DNA of 64,000 bases from Aerococcus sanguinicola. Lineage in GTDB: Bacteria > Bacillota > Bacilli > Lactobacillales > Aerococcaceae. Below are positions 1-9,282 of this stretch, piece by piece. A program made the translations under genes and the position numbers. Below the pieces are notes generated by a model that worked only from the letters and a program-made list of their open reading frames with translations, had not been told where the DNA came from and did no database searches. The stretch spans positions 930,001 through 994,000 of the forward strand of contig NZ_CP014160.1 in assembly GCF_001543145.1 (NCBI RefSeq). The letters are read 5' to 3'. Numbering within the stretch: the first letter of the stretch is position 1; each line of letters starts with the position of its first letter.

Positions 1-807
1 TTTGGGGAGGATGGCAAGCTCTCCCAAGAAGAAGGGAATTCGATCAAGTATATCATTCGCTCATTTATGGCCTATTTTACTTGCTTTATTGTTTTCTTCT
101 TTATTATTTCCTATGTCAACATCATTGCCCAAGAGATTGCAGCAGAGAAAGGCTCGCGGATTATGGAAATTATCCTCTCCAGTATCCCGGCCCGAACCCA
201 TTTCTTCGGCAAGATGATTGGGGTGGGGCTCATGATTCTGACTCAGATTGGCTGCTACCTAATCCTCTATCTCCTAGGAGCGGCTGCCTTCGCCAGCTCC
301 CTAGTCAGCCTGCCGATTCCAGATAAGCTCTTAGACAACTTACAACTAGGCAGTCTGATCCAAGAAGCCCTGCCGATCTTTGCCTTGGGCCTGGTCTTCG
401 CCCTTATCGGTATCCTGATCTACACCAGTTTTGCGGGCTTCCTGGGCTCCCTCGTTTCCAAGACCGAAGATGTCCAAAAAACCATCATGCCTGTTGTTTT
501 CTTGGGGGTGGCTGGCTTCTATATCGGCCTCTTCGCCTTCGCTTCCTCAGCCAACAATGCCTTGGTGCGGATCAGCTCACAGATTCCTTTCTTCACGCCT
601 TTCGTGATGCCCTTCCGTATCGCTGGAGAAAGTGTCTCAGGCTTCGAAATTGGCCTCTCTGTCGTGCTCAGCCTGATCACGATGGTAGCCATCTTCTACC
701 TCTCAGCGGCCTTCTACAAGAGCAATGTCCTCACCTACAGTGACAAGGGCATGCTGGACACCCTGAAGCGGTCATGGACCCTCTGGCGCAGCGAGAAAGA
801 GGCTTAG
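1..807 (+). CDS. ABC-2 type transporter permease, NatB/YhaP-like (5' end outside window)
   Basis: Membrane subunit of an ABC exporter. The frame is open from base 1, so the N-terminus and probably the partner ATPase lie upstream of the window. The visible part has about five hydrophobic segments. Near its start is the EEK/SRIMEIILSS-type motif (here AAEKGSRIMEIILSS), which is typical of NatB/YhaP-family permeases just after the extracellular domain. The ORF ends in a charged tail (WRSEKEA) and is followed directly by a bidirectional terminator shared with gyrA. The substrate cannot be told; Na+ or a drug/peptide is possible by family. Confidence 0.85.
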   Translation, partial: FGEDGKLSQEEGNSIKYIIRSFMAYFTCFIVFFFIISYVNIIAQEIAAEKGSRIMEIILSSIPARTHFFGKMIGVGLMILTQIGCYLILYLLGAAAFASSLVSLPIPDKLLDNLQLGSLIQEALPIFALGLVFALIGILIYTSFAGFLGSLVSKTEDVQKTIMPVVFLGVAGFYIGLFAFASSANNALVRISSQIPFFTPFVMPFRIAGESVSGFEIGLSVVLSLITMVAIFYLSAAFYKSNVLTYSDKGMLDTLKRSWTLWRSEKEA

Positions 808-830
808 CTAGCCGTTCAAAAATTCCATAA

Positions 831-860
831 GAAAAAGCCAGCTTTCGGGCTGGCTTTTTA
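831..860. terminator. Bidirectional intrinsic terminator between permease and gyrA
   Basis: A perfect GCCAGC / GCTGGC stem with a 6-nt loop is flanked by A-run and T-run. It can therefore stop transcription from the permease (plus) and from gyrA (minus). Confidence 0.85.
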
Positions 861-873
861 CTTAGTTTTATTC

Positions 874-3531
874 CTATTCTTGGTCGTCGTCTTCTTCATC
901 CAAGAGTTCATTGGTGAAATGGTGCAGGTTTTCTTGGATTTGGTCATCCGACAGGCGAGCTTGAGGAATATCCTGGTCATCGTAAACCGATTCATCACTA
1001 TCTTCGGTTTCTTCGTTGACCTTTTCAGCAATGGCTGAGAAGTCTTCCTCGCCCTCTGCTTGTTGGGCCGCGCCTGCAGAAGCAACTTCTTCCTCTTCTT
1101 CAGCTTCCACCTTGGCCATAGTTGAAACCTTGGCGTCATCATTCAAGCGCATGAGGCGGACACCCTGGGTCACCCGACCTGTTTGGGAAATATCAGCCGC
1201 ATGGAAGCGGATGACTACGCCTTCATCGGTCATCAGCATGATATCTTCAGTTAGGTCGACGGTTGTCATCCCCACCAGCTTCCCGTTCCGCTGGCTGGCA
1301 TTGATGGTTTTAACCCCTTTACCGCCGCGCTTGCGGATGGCATATTCGCTGGCTGGGGTCCGCTTCCCATAACCATTCTCGGTGACGACAAGGACATCCG
1401 CAACGTCAGCTAGGACGGCGGCTCCAATCACATAGTCACCAGGCTCCAAACGGATGGCCCGAACACCGGTAGCTGTCCGCCCCATCGACCGGGCGTCTTG
1501 TTCATTGAAGCTGACCGCATAGCCATCGTGGGAAGCCACGATCAGATTGCGCTGGCCATTGGTAAAGAGCACATCGACGAGCTCATCATCCTCCTTGAGA
1601 TTGAGGGCGATCAGGCCGTTGTTACGGATATTGAAGTAGTCGCGAACAGGAGTCCGTTTAATGACACCCTGGCGCGTAATAAAGGCCAGATAGCCGTCAG
1701 AATCGCCGTCATGGTCCACCGGGGTCACATTGATGGCATCACGCACCTTCTCGTCCTCTTCCAAGTTCAGGAGGTTAACGATCGGAATCCCCTTGGCTTG
1801 CCGGCCGTATTCTGGAATCTCATAGCCCTTCATCTGGTAGACTTTGCCCTTGTCCGTAAAGAACAGGATAATGTCATGGGTAGAAGTTGAGAACATGGTT
1901 TCGATATAGTCCCCATCGTTCATGCTCATGCCTTTGACGCCGAGACCGCCGCGGTTTTGGACGCGGAATTCATCATCGGCAACCCGCTTAATATAGCCGT
2001 TCCGGGTCAGGGTAACGAGCACATTCTCTTCTTCGATCAAGTCCTCATCTTCCAGGCTGGTGATTTCACCCACCCGCAGTTCGGTCCGGCGGTCGTCGCC
2101 ATAGCGAGCCTGGATTTCTAATAATTCTTGGTAAATAATTTCATAACGTTTCTCTTCGCTGGCTAGGATTTCCGTCAAGCGGGCAATTTCAGCCATCAGT
2201 TCGGCATGTTCCTTGTCAATCTTTTCCCGTTCCAAGCCAGTTAAGCGGACCAGACGCATATCGAGAATGGCTTGGGCTTGCTTATCCGAGAGTTTGTACT
2301 GGGTCATAAAGATTTCCTTGGCTTCGTCACCAGAACGTGATGAGCGCAGGATATTGACGATTTCATCAATATGGTCCAGGGCCACCTGTAAACCTTCCAG
2401 GATATGGGCCCGGGCTTCGGCCTTTTTCTTCTCAAAGATCGACCGACGACGGATAATCTCTTCTTGGTGGTCCACGTAATAGGTCAGGATTTCCTTGAGA
2501 CTCAGGGTCTTAGGCACACCGTTGACGATGGCCAACATATTAAAGTTGAAGTTGGCTTGGAGCTGGGTCAGCTTGTAGAGGTTGTTGACGATCACACTGG
2601 CACTGGCGTCCTTGCGGCATTCCACCACAATCCGCATGCCATCCCGGCCGGATTCATCCCGGACTGCCGTGATGCCTTCAATCACCTTGTCACGAGCTAA
2701 ATCCGCAATCCGTTCCACTAACTTAGCCTTGTTGACCATATAAGGAATCTCATGGATGACAATCCGTTCGCGACCACTGGACATCTGGTCGATATCCAAC
2801 TTACCGCGGACAATGATGCGTCCTTGGCCTGTTTCATAAGCCTTGCGGATCCCCGACTTGCCGATCACAATCCCCCCGGTCGGAAAGTCCGGTCCAGGGA
2901 TGGCTTCCATCAGCTCAGCCGTCGTTGCTTCTGGATTCTTCATCAGGGTGTGGATACCTGAGATTACCTCATTTAAGTTATGGGGTGGGATATTAGTAGT
3001 CATCCCGACCGCAATCCCGGTCGCCCCGTTAACTAAGAGGTTAGGGAAGCGGGAAGGGAGAACTTCTGGTTCACGCTCTTCGCCGTCGTAGTTGGCGATA
3101 AAGTCCACCGTGTCCTTGTTGATATCCCGCAACATTTCAGTAGCAATCTTACTCATCCGCGCTTCGGTATACCGCATGGCGGCAGCCTGGTCCCCATCGA
3201 TGGAGCCGAAGTTCCCGTGGCCGTCTACCAGCATATAGCGGTAGGAGAAGTCCTGGGCCATCCGCACCATAGATTCATAGATGGCGGAGTCCCCATGGGG
3301 GTGGTACTTACCCATGACATCTCCGACAATCCGCGCTGACTTCTTATAAGGTTTATCTGGGGTAACCCCCAATTCATTCATCCCGTAGAGAATTCGCCGG
3401 TGGACAGGTTTCATCCCATCCCGAACATCCGGCAGTGCCCGTGCCACGATAACACTCATGGCATAGTCGAGGAAGGATGTCCGCATTTCATGGGAGATTT
3501 CTCGACGTTCTAATCTATTGTCTAAAGCCAA
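874..3531 (-). CDS. gyrA: DNA gyrase subunit A
   Basis: Breakage-reunion subunit of the type II topoisomerase that introduces negative supercoils. It is 885 aa, the normal length plus a long acidic C-terminal tail rich in E and D. The catalytic tyrosine is in AMRYTEARM (Y121). The quinolone region reads [11 protein letters not shown] with S82 and E86, the susceptible-type residues equivalent to E. coli S83/D87. A GyrA-box-like RKRGGKG lies in the C-terminal beta-pinwheel, which supports gyrase rather than topoisomerase IV. It lies 48 nt downstream of gyrB, as the last gene of the yaaA-recF-gyrB-gyrA run. Confidence 0.98.
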   Translation of the reverse strand: MALDNRLERREISHEMRTSFLDYAMSVIVARALPDVRDGMKPVHRRILYGMNELGVTPDKPYKKSARIVGDVMGKYHPHGDSAIYESMVRMAQDFSYRYMLVDGHGNFGSIDGDQAAAMRYTEARMSKIATEMLRDINKDTVDFIANYDGEEREPEVLPSRFPNLLVNGATGIAVGMTTNIPPHNLNEVISGIHTLMKNPEATTAELMEAIPGPDFPTGGIVIGKSGIRKAYETGQGRIIVRGKLDIDQMSSGRERIVIHEIPYMVNKAKLVERIADLARDKVIEGITAVRDESGRDGMRIVVECRKDASASVIVNNLYKLTQLQANFNFNMLAIVNGVPKTLSLKEILTYYVDHQEEIIRRRSIFEKKKAEARAHILEGLQVALDHIDEIVNILRSSRSGDEAKEIFMTQYKLSDKQAQAILDMRLVRLTGLEREKIDKEHAELMAEIARLTEILASEEKRYEIIYQELLEIQARYGDDRRTELRVGEITSLEDEDLIEEENVLVTLTRNGYIKRVADDEFRVQNRGGLGVKGMSMNDGDYIETMFSTSTHDIILFFTDKGKVYQMKGYEIPEYGRQAKGIPIVNLLNLEEDEKVRDAINVTPVDHDGDSDGYLAFITRQGVIKRTPVRDYFNIRNNGLIALNLKEDDELVDVLFTNGQRNLIVASHDGYAVSFNEQDARSMGRTATGVRAIRLEPGDYVIGAAVLADVADVLVVTENGYGKRTPASEYAIRKRGGKGVKTINASQRNGKLVGMTTVDLTEDIMLMTDEGVVIRFHAADISQTGRVTQGVRLMRLNDDAKVSTMAKVEAEEEEEVASAGAAQQAEGEEDFSAIAEKVNEETEDSDESVYDDQDIPQARLSDDQIQENLHHFTNELLDEEDDDQE

Positions 3532-3579
3532 AATACTAGCCTCCTATTCTAGCTTGCCTAGTCGTCCAATTGGTCATGA

Positions 3580-5568
3580 CTAAAGGTCGATGGTCGCATA
3601 AGTGGCGTTCTCTTCGATAAAGTTCCGCCGCGGTGCCACATGGTCGCCCATTAACATGGAGATCATTTGGTCGGCTTCCACACCGTCTTCAACGCTGACT
3701 TGAAGCATGCGACGCGTACTTGGGTCCATGGTCGTATCCCAGAGCTGTTCGGCATCCATCTCGCCCAGCCCCTTATAGCGTTGGACAACGGGCTTAGGAC
3801 GCTCAGGAAGACTGGCCATATATGCCTCTAATTCGGCATCCGATTCAATATACTGGATCTTCTTCCCTTGGCGTACCTGGTAGAGGGGAGGAACCGCAAT
3901 ATACACATAACCCGCATCCAAGAGGGGACGCATGTAACGATAGATCAGAGTCAATAAGAGGGTCCGGATGTGGGCCCCATCGACATCGGCATCGGTCATG
4001 ATAACGAGCTTATGGTAGCGGGCCTTGGAGACATCGAAGTCATTGCCCCAGCCCGTCCCCATCGCTGTAAAGAGGGAACGAATCTCTTCATTGGCTAAGA
4101 TCCGGTCCATAGACGCTTTTTCAACATTCAAGATCTTACCACGGATAGGCAAGATGGCTTGGAAGTGGCGGTCCCGGCCGTTCTTAGCGGAGCCCCCAGC
4201 GGAATTCCCTTCGACGATGAAGAGTTCGCATTCCTCGGGCACCCGGCTGGAACAATCGGCCAATTTACCCGGTAGGTTGGAGATTTCTAGCCCAGACTTC
4301 TTCCGGGTCATTTCCCGGGCCCGTTTGGCTGCCTTCCGTGCCTTAGAAGCAACCAAGCCCTTGTCGACAATTTGCCGGCCGATATTGGGATTCTCTAAGA
4401 GGAAGGTCGAAAAGTGCTGGCCGAAAAGTCGGTCGGTAATCGTTCGTACTTCCGAATTTCCGAGTTTCATCTTAGTTTGCCCTTCGAATTGAGGGTCGGG
4501 GTGGCGTACTGAAACGATCAGGGTCAGGCCTTCACGCACATCTTCCCCAGTCAGGTTCTCATCATTATCCTTGAGAATATTGACATTCCGGGCATAGTCG
4601 TTGATAGTCCGGGTGAGGGCGGTCTTAACCCCAGATTCATGGGTCCCCCCTTCAAAAGTATGGATATTGTTAGCAAAACTCATAAAGTTCACATGGAAGT
4701 CGTCCGTATACTGGAGAGCAACTTCGACCTCAATATCATCCTGTTCCCCTTCTAGGTAGATAGGTTCAGGGAAAAGCGGGGTCTTATTCTGGTTGAGGAA
4801 GTCGATATATTCCTTGATCCCACCTTCGAAGTGGTAGCTGTATTCAACCGTTTCTTCTTCCCGCTTGTCGGTCAGTGAAATCCGCAAGCCCTTGTTCAAG
4901 AAGGCGAGCTCCCGGGTCCGTTTATTCAGTATTTCCCGGTTATAAACCGTTGTTTCTCGGAAAATCTCGCTATCGGCTTTGAAGGTGACAACCGTTCCTT
5001 GCTGGTCGGTTTCTCCTGTCACTTCGAGCTCGGTCATGATCTTCCCCCGGCTGTATTCTTGGTGGTAGATCTTGCCATTCTTGTAGACATCGACGTGGAG
5101 CCATTCAGAGAGGGCATTCACCACTGAGGCCCCCACCCCGTGCAAGCCGCCGGAGACCTTGTAAGAGCCACCCCCGAATTTACCCCCAGCGTGGAGAACA
5201 TTAAAGACAGTCTCTACTGCTGGCCGGCCGGTTTTTTGTTGGATATCGACAGGAATCCCCCGGCCATCGTCCGTAATCCGAATCACATTATCTTCCAAGA
5301 TTTCAATTTGAATATGCTTGGCAAAACCAGCTAAGGCCTCATCGATTGAGTTATCGACAATCTCCCAAACTAGGTGGTGGAGGCCGGTCTCACTGGTCGA
5401 CCCAATATACATCCCAGGCCGTTTCCGGACCGCCTCGAGCCCCTCTAGGACTTGAATTTGGCTGGCATCATAGCTCTCCGCCAGATGGGCCAGTTCCTCC
5501 TGTTCCTCCTTGCTTGGTTCCTGGCTTTCTTCCTGTGCTTGGTCTTCAAAGTGTTTCTCATCTGCCAT
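3580..5568 (-). CDS. gyrB: DNA gyrase subunit B (quinolone-region Asn substitution)
   Basis: ATPase subunit of gyrase, 662 aa. The GHKL ATP-binding motif [13 protein letters not shown] is at about residues 69-81, the TOPRIM motif [10 protein letters not shown] at about 526-535, and the PLYQVRQGK / YKGLGEMD region follows. The quinolone/TOPRIM loop reads [15 protein letters not shown], whereas the family norm is [11 protein letters not shown]455 (codon AAT, minus strand 4206-4204) sits where E. coli has D426. The N-terminus carries an acidic, Gln/Glu-rich extension of about 30 aa. It lies between recF and gyrA. Confidence 0.98.
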   Translation of the reverse strand: MADEKHFEDQAQEESQEPSKEEQEELAHLAESYDASQIQVLEGLEAVRKRPGMYIGSTSETGLHHLVWEIVDNSIDEALAGFAKHIQIEILEDNVIRITDDGRGIPVDIQQKTGRPAVETVFNVLHAGGKFGGGSYKVSGGLHGVGASVVNALSEWLHVDVYKNGKIYHQEYSRGKIMTELEVTGETDQQGTVVTFKADSEIFRETTVYNREILNKRTRELAFLNKGLRISLTDKREEETVEYSYHFEGGIKEYIDFLNQNKTPLFPEPIYLEGEQDDIEVEVALQYTDDFHVNFMSFANNIHTFEGGTHESGVKTALTRTINDYARNVNILKDNDENLTGEDVREGLTLIVSVRHPDPQFEGQTKMKLGNSEVRTITDRLFGQHFSTFLLENPNIGRQIVDKGLVASKARKAAKRAREMTRKKSGLEISNLPGKLADCSSRVPEECELFIVEGNSAGGSAKNGRDRHFQAILPIRGKILNVEKASMDRILANEEIRSLFTAMGTGWGNDFDVSKARYHKLVIMTDADVDGAHIRTLLLTLIYRYMRPLLDAGYVYIAVPPLYQVRQGKKIQYIESDAELEAYMASLPERPKPVVQRYKGLGEMDAEQLWDTTMDPSTRRMLQVSVEDGVEADQMISMLMGDHVAPRRNFIEENATYATIDL

Positions 5569-5586
5569 CGCTTTCCATCACTCCTT

Positions 5587-6708
5587 CTAGTCATCCAATC
5601 GTTGGACTTGTCCCTGCGCAATTTCAAATAGCGCCGGCTCATCAATCTGTTCTTCCTGGACCCCATCGAGACTGGTTGTCGTCAAAAAGGTCTGAACTTT
5701 CTTTTCAATGGTTTTGAGCAAGTGGGTCTGCCGGTCATCATCCAGCTCACTCAAGACATCATCCAATAAGAGAATGGGGTATTCCCCCGTCATCTCCTGC
5801 ATACACTCAATTTCTGCTAATTTCATACTTAAGACTGTGGTCCGCTGCTGGCCTTGTGAGCCAAATTTCTGGACATCCTGGCCGTTAATCAAGAATTGAA
5901 GGTCATCCCGGTGGGGGCCAGCTAAGCTCACCCCGCGGTCCAGTTCACGCGACTCGACTTCTTCAAACTTAGCCAAGAGGGCCTCATAGACATTCTCCTC
6001 AGAGGGGGCCTGGGGTAGGTCGACCGCACTCCGATAGCGCAGGCTGAGCGCTTCCTTGCCCTGGGAGATATGGTGGTGGAGCTCGCTCGCCCAGGCCTCT
6101 AACTTATCGAGGAAGGCCAAGCGCTGGCAAATAATCCGGGCGCCCGCAGCAGCCACTTGCTCCGTCAAGATCTCCAAGTAAAGCTTGTCTTGGGCCTGCT
6201 GACTGAGTAGCTGCTTTAGGTAGGCATTGCGCTGCTTTAAGATCTGCTGGTAGTCAACCGAAGTGTGCAGATAAACGGGACTCATCTGGCTGAGCTCCAT
6301 ATCAATAAATTTTCGCCGTAATTGTGGGGCCCCCTTGACCAGGTCCAAATCTTCGGGAGCAAAGAGCACCACATTCAAGCGGCCAATATAGTCGCTCAAG
6401 CGGCGCTGCTCGAGGTGGTTAACCTTAACCAGCTTGCCGCTTTTGGTCAGCTTGACACTTAAGGGCAGCTTGCCGAAACGGTTGCTGACCCGGCCTTCAA
6501 CCAGGGCTTCCTGACTCTCCCAGCGCAAGAGCTCGCGGTCATGGTTGGTCCGGTGGCTGCGGGCTAGGGAGAGGATATAGATTGCCTCTAGGAGACTGGT
6601 CTTCCCCTGGGCATTGTCCCCAATAAAGACATTGATTCCCGGTGAAAAAGTCACCTCAGCAGACTCATAATTTCTGAAATTGAGCAGGCGGATCTCATCG
6701 AGGATCAT
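5587..6708 (-). CDS. recF: DNA replication and repair protein RecF
   Basis: SMC-like ATPase that loads RecA at gaps and stalled forks. From the ATG at 6708 the protein is 373 aa and begins MILDEIRLLNFRNY, matching the family start. An upstream in-frame reading adds 23 residues that belong to the overlapping yaaA frame and is less likely. Walker A is GDNAQGKTSLLEA, the signature is GSQGQQRTTVLSMKLAE, and Walker B is LLLDDVLSELDDD. It overlaps the end of yaaA by 14 nt, suggesting translational coupling. The gyrB start is 18 nt downstream. Confidence 0.96.
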   Translation of the reverse strand: MILDEIRLLNFRNYESAEVTFSPGINVFIGDNAQGKTSLLEAIYILSLARSHRTNHDRELLRWESQEALVEGRVSNRFGKLPLSVKLTKSGKLVKVNHLEQRRLSDYIGRLNVVLFAPEDLDLVKGAPQLRRKFIDMELSQMSPVYLHTSVDYQQILKQRNAYLKQLLSQQAQDKLYLEILTEQVAAAGARIICQRLAFLDKLEAWASELHHHISQGKEALSLRYRSAVDLPQAPSEENVYEALLAKFEEVESRELDRGVSLAGPHRDDLQFLINGQDVQKFGSQGQQRTTVLSMKLAEIECMQEMTGEYPILLLDDVLSELDDDRQTHLLKTIEKKVQTFLTTTSLDGVQEEQIDEPALFEIAQGQVQRLDD

Positions 6709-6952
6709 GGGCATCATCCAAAGCCGCGCCAGAAGCACTGACAAGCTGGAAAATGGCTTCCTCAGCAGGCACTTCAACTACTGACCCTGGATAAATCTTT
6801 CGTCCTCGACGCTGGTCCTGCTCACCATCAATATAAACCGCAAATTCAGACAGGTACCATTTCGCCTGGCCACCCGTTGCAATAATGCCTGTTTCCTTCA
6901 ACAATTGGGTCAAAGTCATAAAGTCACCCGTTATCTCAATGGTCTCAGTCAT
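6695..6952 (-). CDS. yaaA: S4 domain-containing protein YaaA
   Basis: Small RNA-binding protein (85 aa) of the S4 YaaA group found next to recF in Firmicutes. The S4 fold is recognisable as TLTQLLKETGIIATGGQAKW ... VYIDGE.QDQRRGRKIYPG. An AAGGAAG ribosome site precedes the ATG. It is first in the yaaA-recF-gyrB-gyrA run, behind a structured leader that contains a terminator. In most relatives it directly follows dnaN; here about 2.3 kb with an antiporter and a small membrane gene intervene. Confidence 0.93.
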   Translation of the reverse strand: MTETIEITGDFMTLTQLLKETGIIATGGQAKWYLSEFAVYIDGEQDQRRGRKIYPGSVVEVPAEEAIFQLVSASGAALDDAHDPR

Positions 6953-7105
6953 TGCGTCACTTCCTTTCCATCTTCCTTAGCTTCCGCTAAATAAAAAATC
7001 GCAATCCCTGCTCGAACCGGCAGAGATTTGCGATTTAGCCAAATACGAGCCAAAGCGGTCGTCGCAAATTAAAAAATCTATAGCTCATTTAGATCTATAC
7101 TGTCA
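6953..7105 (-). promoter_or_regulatory. Structured leader with terminator and competing stem (putative attenuator) of yaaA-recF-gyrB-gyrA
   Basis: Between the promoter and yaaA the RNA can fold a long stem. The plus-strand arms are 6996-7011 and 7020-7036 (16-17 bp with one bulge, 8-nt loop), followed on the minus strand by a run of six T, so this is an intrinsic terminator before the first gene. An upstream segment (plus 7062-7070, RNA AAUUUGCGA) is complementary to the ascending arm of that terminator (plus 7026-7033, RNA UCGCAAAU), so the two structures exclude each other. Two UUUGGC direct repeats lie in the loop of the alternative stem. No known riboswitch family was recognised. Confidence 0.6.
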
Positions 7106-7111
7106 CCTCTT

Positions 7112-7140
7112 ATTATACCCCAAAAACCGCTTTTTTGCAA
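7112..7140 (-). promoter_or_regulatory. Sigma-A-type promoter of yaaA-recF-gyrB-gyrA
   Basis: On the minus strand TTGCAA (plus 7135-7140) and a perfect TATAAT (plus 7112-7117) are separated by 17 bp. This places the transcript start near 7105, upstream of the attenuator-like leader. Confidence 0.75.
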
Positions 7141-7331
7141 AGAGAGGGGGCTATTGGCTTGTTTTTTATTGGGAGGGAAATTCGTCTCTAAAGATTGAAA
7201 AGCCTTCTCAGGACAAAATAAGGCCGCTCTAAGAAAAAACTTGTCTTATTTTTGTGAAAGCCGAGTATTCAATCAAAAGAAGCAATCAAATAAGATAAAT
7301 GAAACTTATTTCAAGCGATCGAAAGTTCTGA

Positions 7332-7361
7332 TTGACAAAAAACGGACAAACTGCCTATAAT
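7332..7361 (+). promoter_or_regulatory. Promoter of the antiporter gene
   Basis: TTGACA (7332-7337) and TATAAT (7356-7361) are separated by 18 bp. Transcription would begin just before the fluoride riboswitch. Confidence 0.8.
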
Positions 7362-7368
7362 CAAGACA

Positions 7369-7470
7369 CAGGAAATGAATGTCTTCCTTGGGCCTAGCCC
7401 TAAACCGCTATTGATGATTCAAAAGCTGATGACTTCTGCTGTAAAGGGCAGGAGTATCAGCTTTTTTTGC
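7369..7470 (+). ncRNA. Fluoride riboswitch (crcB motif) with intrinsic terminator
   Basis: The aptamer (about 7371-7440) matches the crcB motif. It has a 5' helix GGAAATG...TCTTCC, the conserved AAACCGC segment, and the 3' conserved GCTGATGACTTCT segment. The 3' aptamer strand is also the ascending arm of a terminator (7422-7468: AAGCTGAT-ACTTCTGC pairing with GCAGGAGTATCAGCTT, then seven T). This is the usual ON-switch arrangement: fluoride binding should stabilise the aptamer and prevent the terminator. It lies between a strong promoter and the antiporter start. The family assignment is from memory of the consensus. Confidence 0.85.
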
Positions 7471-7505
7471 TCTTTACTTAATCAAATAATCAAAGGAGTG
7501 GTCTT

Positions 7506-8684
7506 ATGTTACTAATGAGCTTTGCTTATATCTTTATCTTTGGGCTCTTGATCGACCGGGTCTGTAAGCAGATCAAGGTCCCGAGTCTGATCGGTTTTCT
7601 CTTTCTAGGGATTGTTCTCGGTCCCCATGTCTTGAAGCTTCTCGACGGGGGAATCCTTGACCTGTCGGCTGACCTCCGCCAAGTCGCCCTCATTATTATT
7701 CTCAGCCGGGCAGGCCTGTCACTGGACATCAAGGGCTTATTGAAGGTCGGGCGACCTGCCTTACTCATGTGCTTTGTCCCAGCGACTTTCGAAATCCTAG
7801 GAACGGCCCTACTCGCCCCCAGCATTCTAGGCATTTCCCGGATCGACGCCCTGCTTTTGGGGACGGTACTGGGCGCGGTCTCGCCTGCTGTGGTGGTTCC
7901 AAAGATGATTAAATTGATGGACGAAGGCTATGGGATGGACAAGCAGATTCCCCAAATTATTCTCGCTGGATCCTCGGCCGATGACATCTACGTGCTCGTC
8001 CTCTTCTCCTCCTTCCTCGGTCTAGCCCAGGGCGGAGACTTCCAGGCCACCCAGCTCTTAAATATTCCAATTTCCATTATCCTCGGCATCCTGGTAGGCG
8101 GACTAGTCGGTGCAGGACTCAATGCCTTCTTCAAACGCTTTGATTGGCCTACTGTTAGCCAAGTGATCTTCCTTTTAGGCTTCTCTTTTGTCTTTGTTTC
8201 CCTAGAGAAGGCCTTCCCACAAGTTCCCTTCTCCGGCATCCTAGCCGTTATGAGCATGGGGATCCTGATCAACCGTTTGGACGGCAAACGCGCCCAGGAC
8301 CTCTCCCGCTACTACAATGCGCTGTGGATCCCTGGTGAAATCCTGCTCTTTGTCCTGGTAGGGGCTTCCGTCAACCTGCCCTACGCCTTCCAAGCCGGCT
8401 GGCTGCCTATCCTCTTGATTGCCCTTGTCCTATGCTTCCGCGCAGTGGGCGTCCTGGTCAGCCTCAGCCATACCAATCTCAGCCTCCGAGAACGCGCCTT
8501 CAGCGTCATCGCCTACCTCCCTAAGGCCACCGTCCAAGCTGCCATTGGCGGTATCCCTCTCGCCATGGGACTCCCTTCCGGCGAAATCATCCTCACCGTC
8601 TCCGTCGTCGCCATCCTCCTCACCGCCCCCCTAGGCGCATTCGGCATCGACCTCAGCTACAAAAAATTCCTTTCAAAGGAATAA
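7506..8684 (+). CDS. Cation/proton antiporter (CPA / PF00999-type), fluoride-riboswitch controlled
   Basis: Integral membrane antiporter of 392 aa with about 11-12 hydrophobic helices. It starts at ATG 7506 after AAAGGAG. The discontinuous-helix region contains GSSADDIYVLVLF near residue 160; a paired acidic motif at this site is the ion-binding signature of cation/H+ exchangers. It is preceded by a fluoride riboswitch, and some fluoride riboswitches are known to control such antiporters, so a role in fluoride or pH stress is likely. The ion is not determined. The gene is co-directional with neither neighbour and interrupts the dnaN-yaaA linkage. Confidence 0.9.
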   Translation: MLLMSFAYIFIFGLLIDRVCKQIKVPSLIGFLFLGIVLGPHVLKLLDGGILDLSADLRQVALIIILSRAGLSLDIKGLLKVGRPALLMCFVPATFEILGTALLAPSILGISRIDALLLGTVLGAVSPAVVVPKMIKLMDEGYGMDKQIPQIILAGSSADDIYVLVLFSSFLGLAQGGDFQATQLLNIPISIILGILVGGLVGAGLNAFFKRFDWPTVSQVIFLLGFSFVFVSLEKAFPQVPFSGILAVMSMGILINRLDGKRAQDLSRYYNALWIPGEILLFVLVGASVNLPYAFQAGWLPILLIALVLCFRAVGVLVSLSHTNLSLRERAFSVIAYLPKATVQAAIGGIPLAMGLPSGEIILTVSVVAILLTAPLGAFGIDLSYKKFLSKE

Positions 8685-8707
8685 TTATCCACATGTGAAT
8701 AAAATCA

Positions 8708-8742
8708 AAGGCCTTCCCTTGAGCATGGGGAAGGCCTTTTAA
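8708..8742. terminator. Bidirectional terminator between antiporter and small membrane gene
   Basis: AAGGCCTTCCC pairs with GGGGAAGGCCTT across an 8-nt loop, with A and T runs outside both arms. It serves converging transcripts from both strands. Confidence 0.85.
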
Positions 8743-8746
8743 TGTC

Positions 8747-9085
8747 TTATTTTTTCATTTGTTTAACTAATAGATAAGCTATATAGGCAAGTAAGACCAA
8801 AAAGAGGGCTAGACGACGCTGGGAAGCTTCTGGGAACACTTGGATAATTAAGTTGACCAGGAGTAAAATAACTCCCATTTGCACCAGGGCCCGGACTAAG
8901 TTGCTAGGCCACTTATCAAAACCATGCTCTTCGCAAGCCTTCTTAAAATAAATTGTTGTCCAACAGGTATAGAGAGCCAAATTCTCAACAAGACGGCTAA
9001 CACCTACAAAAGCCAGCGCAACATATGCCAACAAAGTCAACCAAAAAAGCACATCGGCTACTTTTCTCATAGTTTCTTCTGCCAT
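8747..9085 (-). CDS. Small membrane protein of unknown function
   Basis: 112 aa from the ATG at 9085, chosen because AGAGGTGG precedes it at normal spacing; a longer reading to 9163 adds 26 residues without a site. It has three clear hydrophobic helices, at about residues 9-30, 66-82 and 89-106. The C-terminus is short and basic (KQMKK). The loop after helix 1 holds YTCWTTIYFKKACEEHG. The family is not recognised. It converges with the antiporter gene, and dnaN lies upstream on the same strand behind its own terminator. Confidence 0.7.
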   Translation of the reverse strand: MAEETMRKVADVLFWLTLLAYVALAFVGVSRLVENLALYTCWTTIYFKKACEEHGFDKWPSNLVRALVQMGVILLLVNLIIQVFPEASQRRLALFLVLLAYIAYLLVKQMKK

Positions 9086-9204
9086 TATGGACCACCTCTC
9101 TCTAAAACCGGTTACCTTTCTTACACTTATTATAAAATAAACAGACAAAAATATAAAATCCAAAGAAAAGACAGGTGGTCACTAGCACCATTTAAAAACA
9201 TAAG

Positions 9205-9264
9205 AAAAGCACCCCCAGACCGGCCTCAGCTCAACAGCTAAAGCCAGATCAGGGGCGCTTTTAT
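9205..9264 (-). terminator. Terminator after dnaN
   Basis: On the minus strand GCGCCCCTGATCTGGC pairs imperfectly with GCCGGTCTGGGGGTGC and is followed by TTTTCTT. It lies 19 nt after the dnaN stop. Confidence 0.7.
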
Positions 9265-9282
9265 TTTTGTTTTTTATACAAC

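Noticed and set aside
1498..1890. Plus-strand ORF of 130 aa within gyrA
   Set aside because: Antisense shadow of a conserved gene; composition follows the GC pattern of the real frame.
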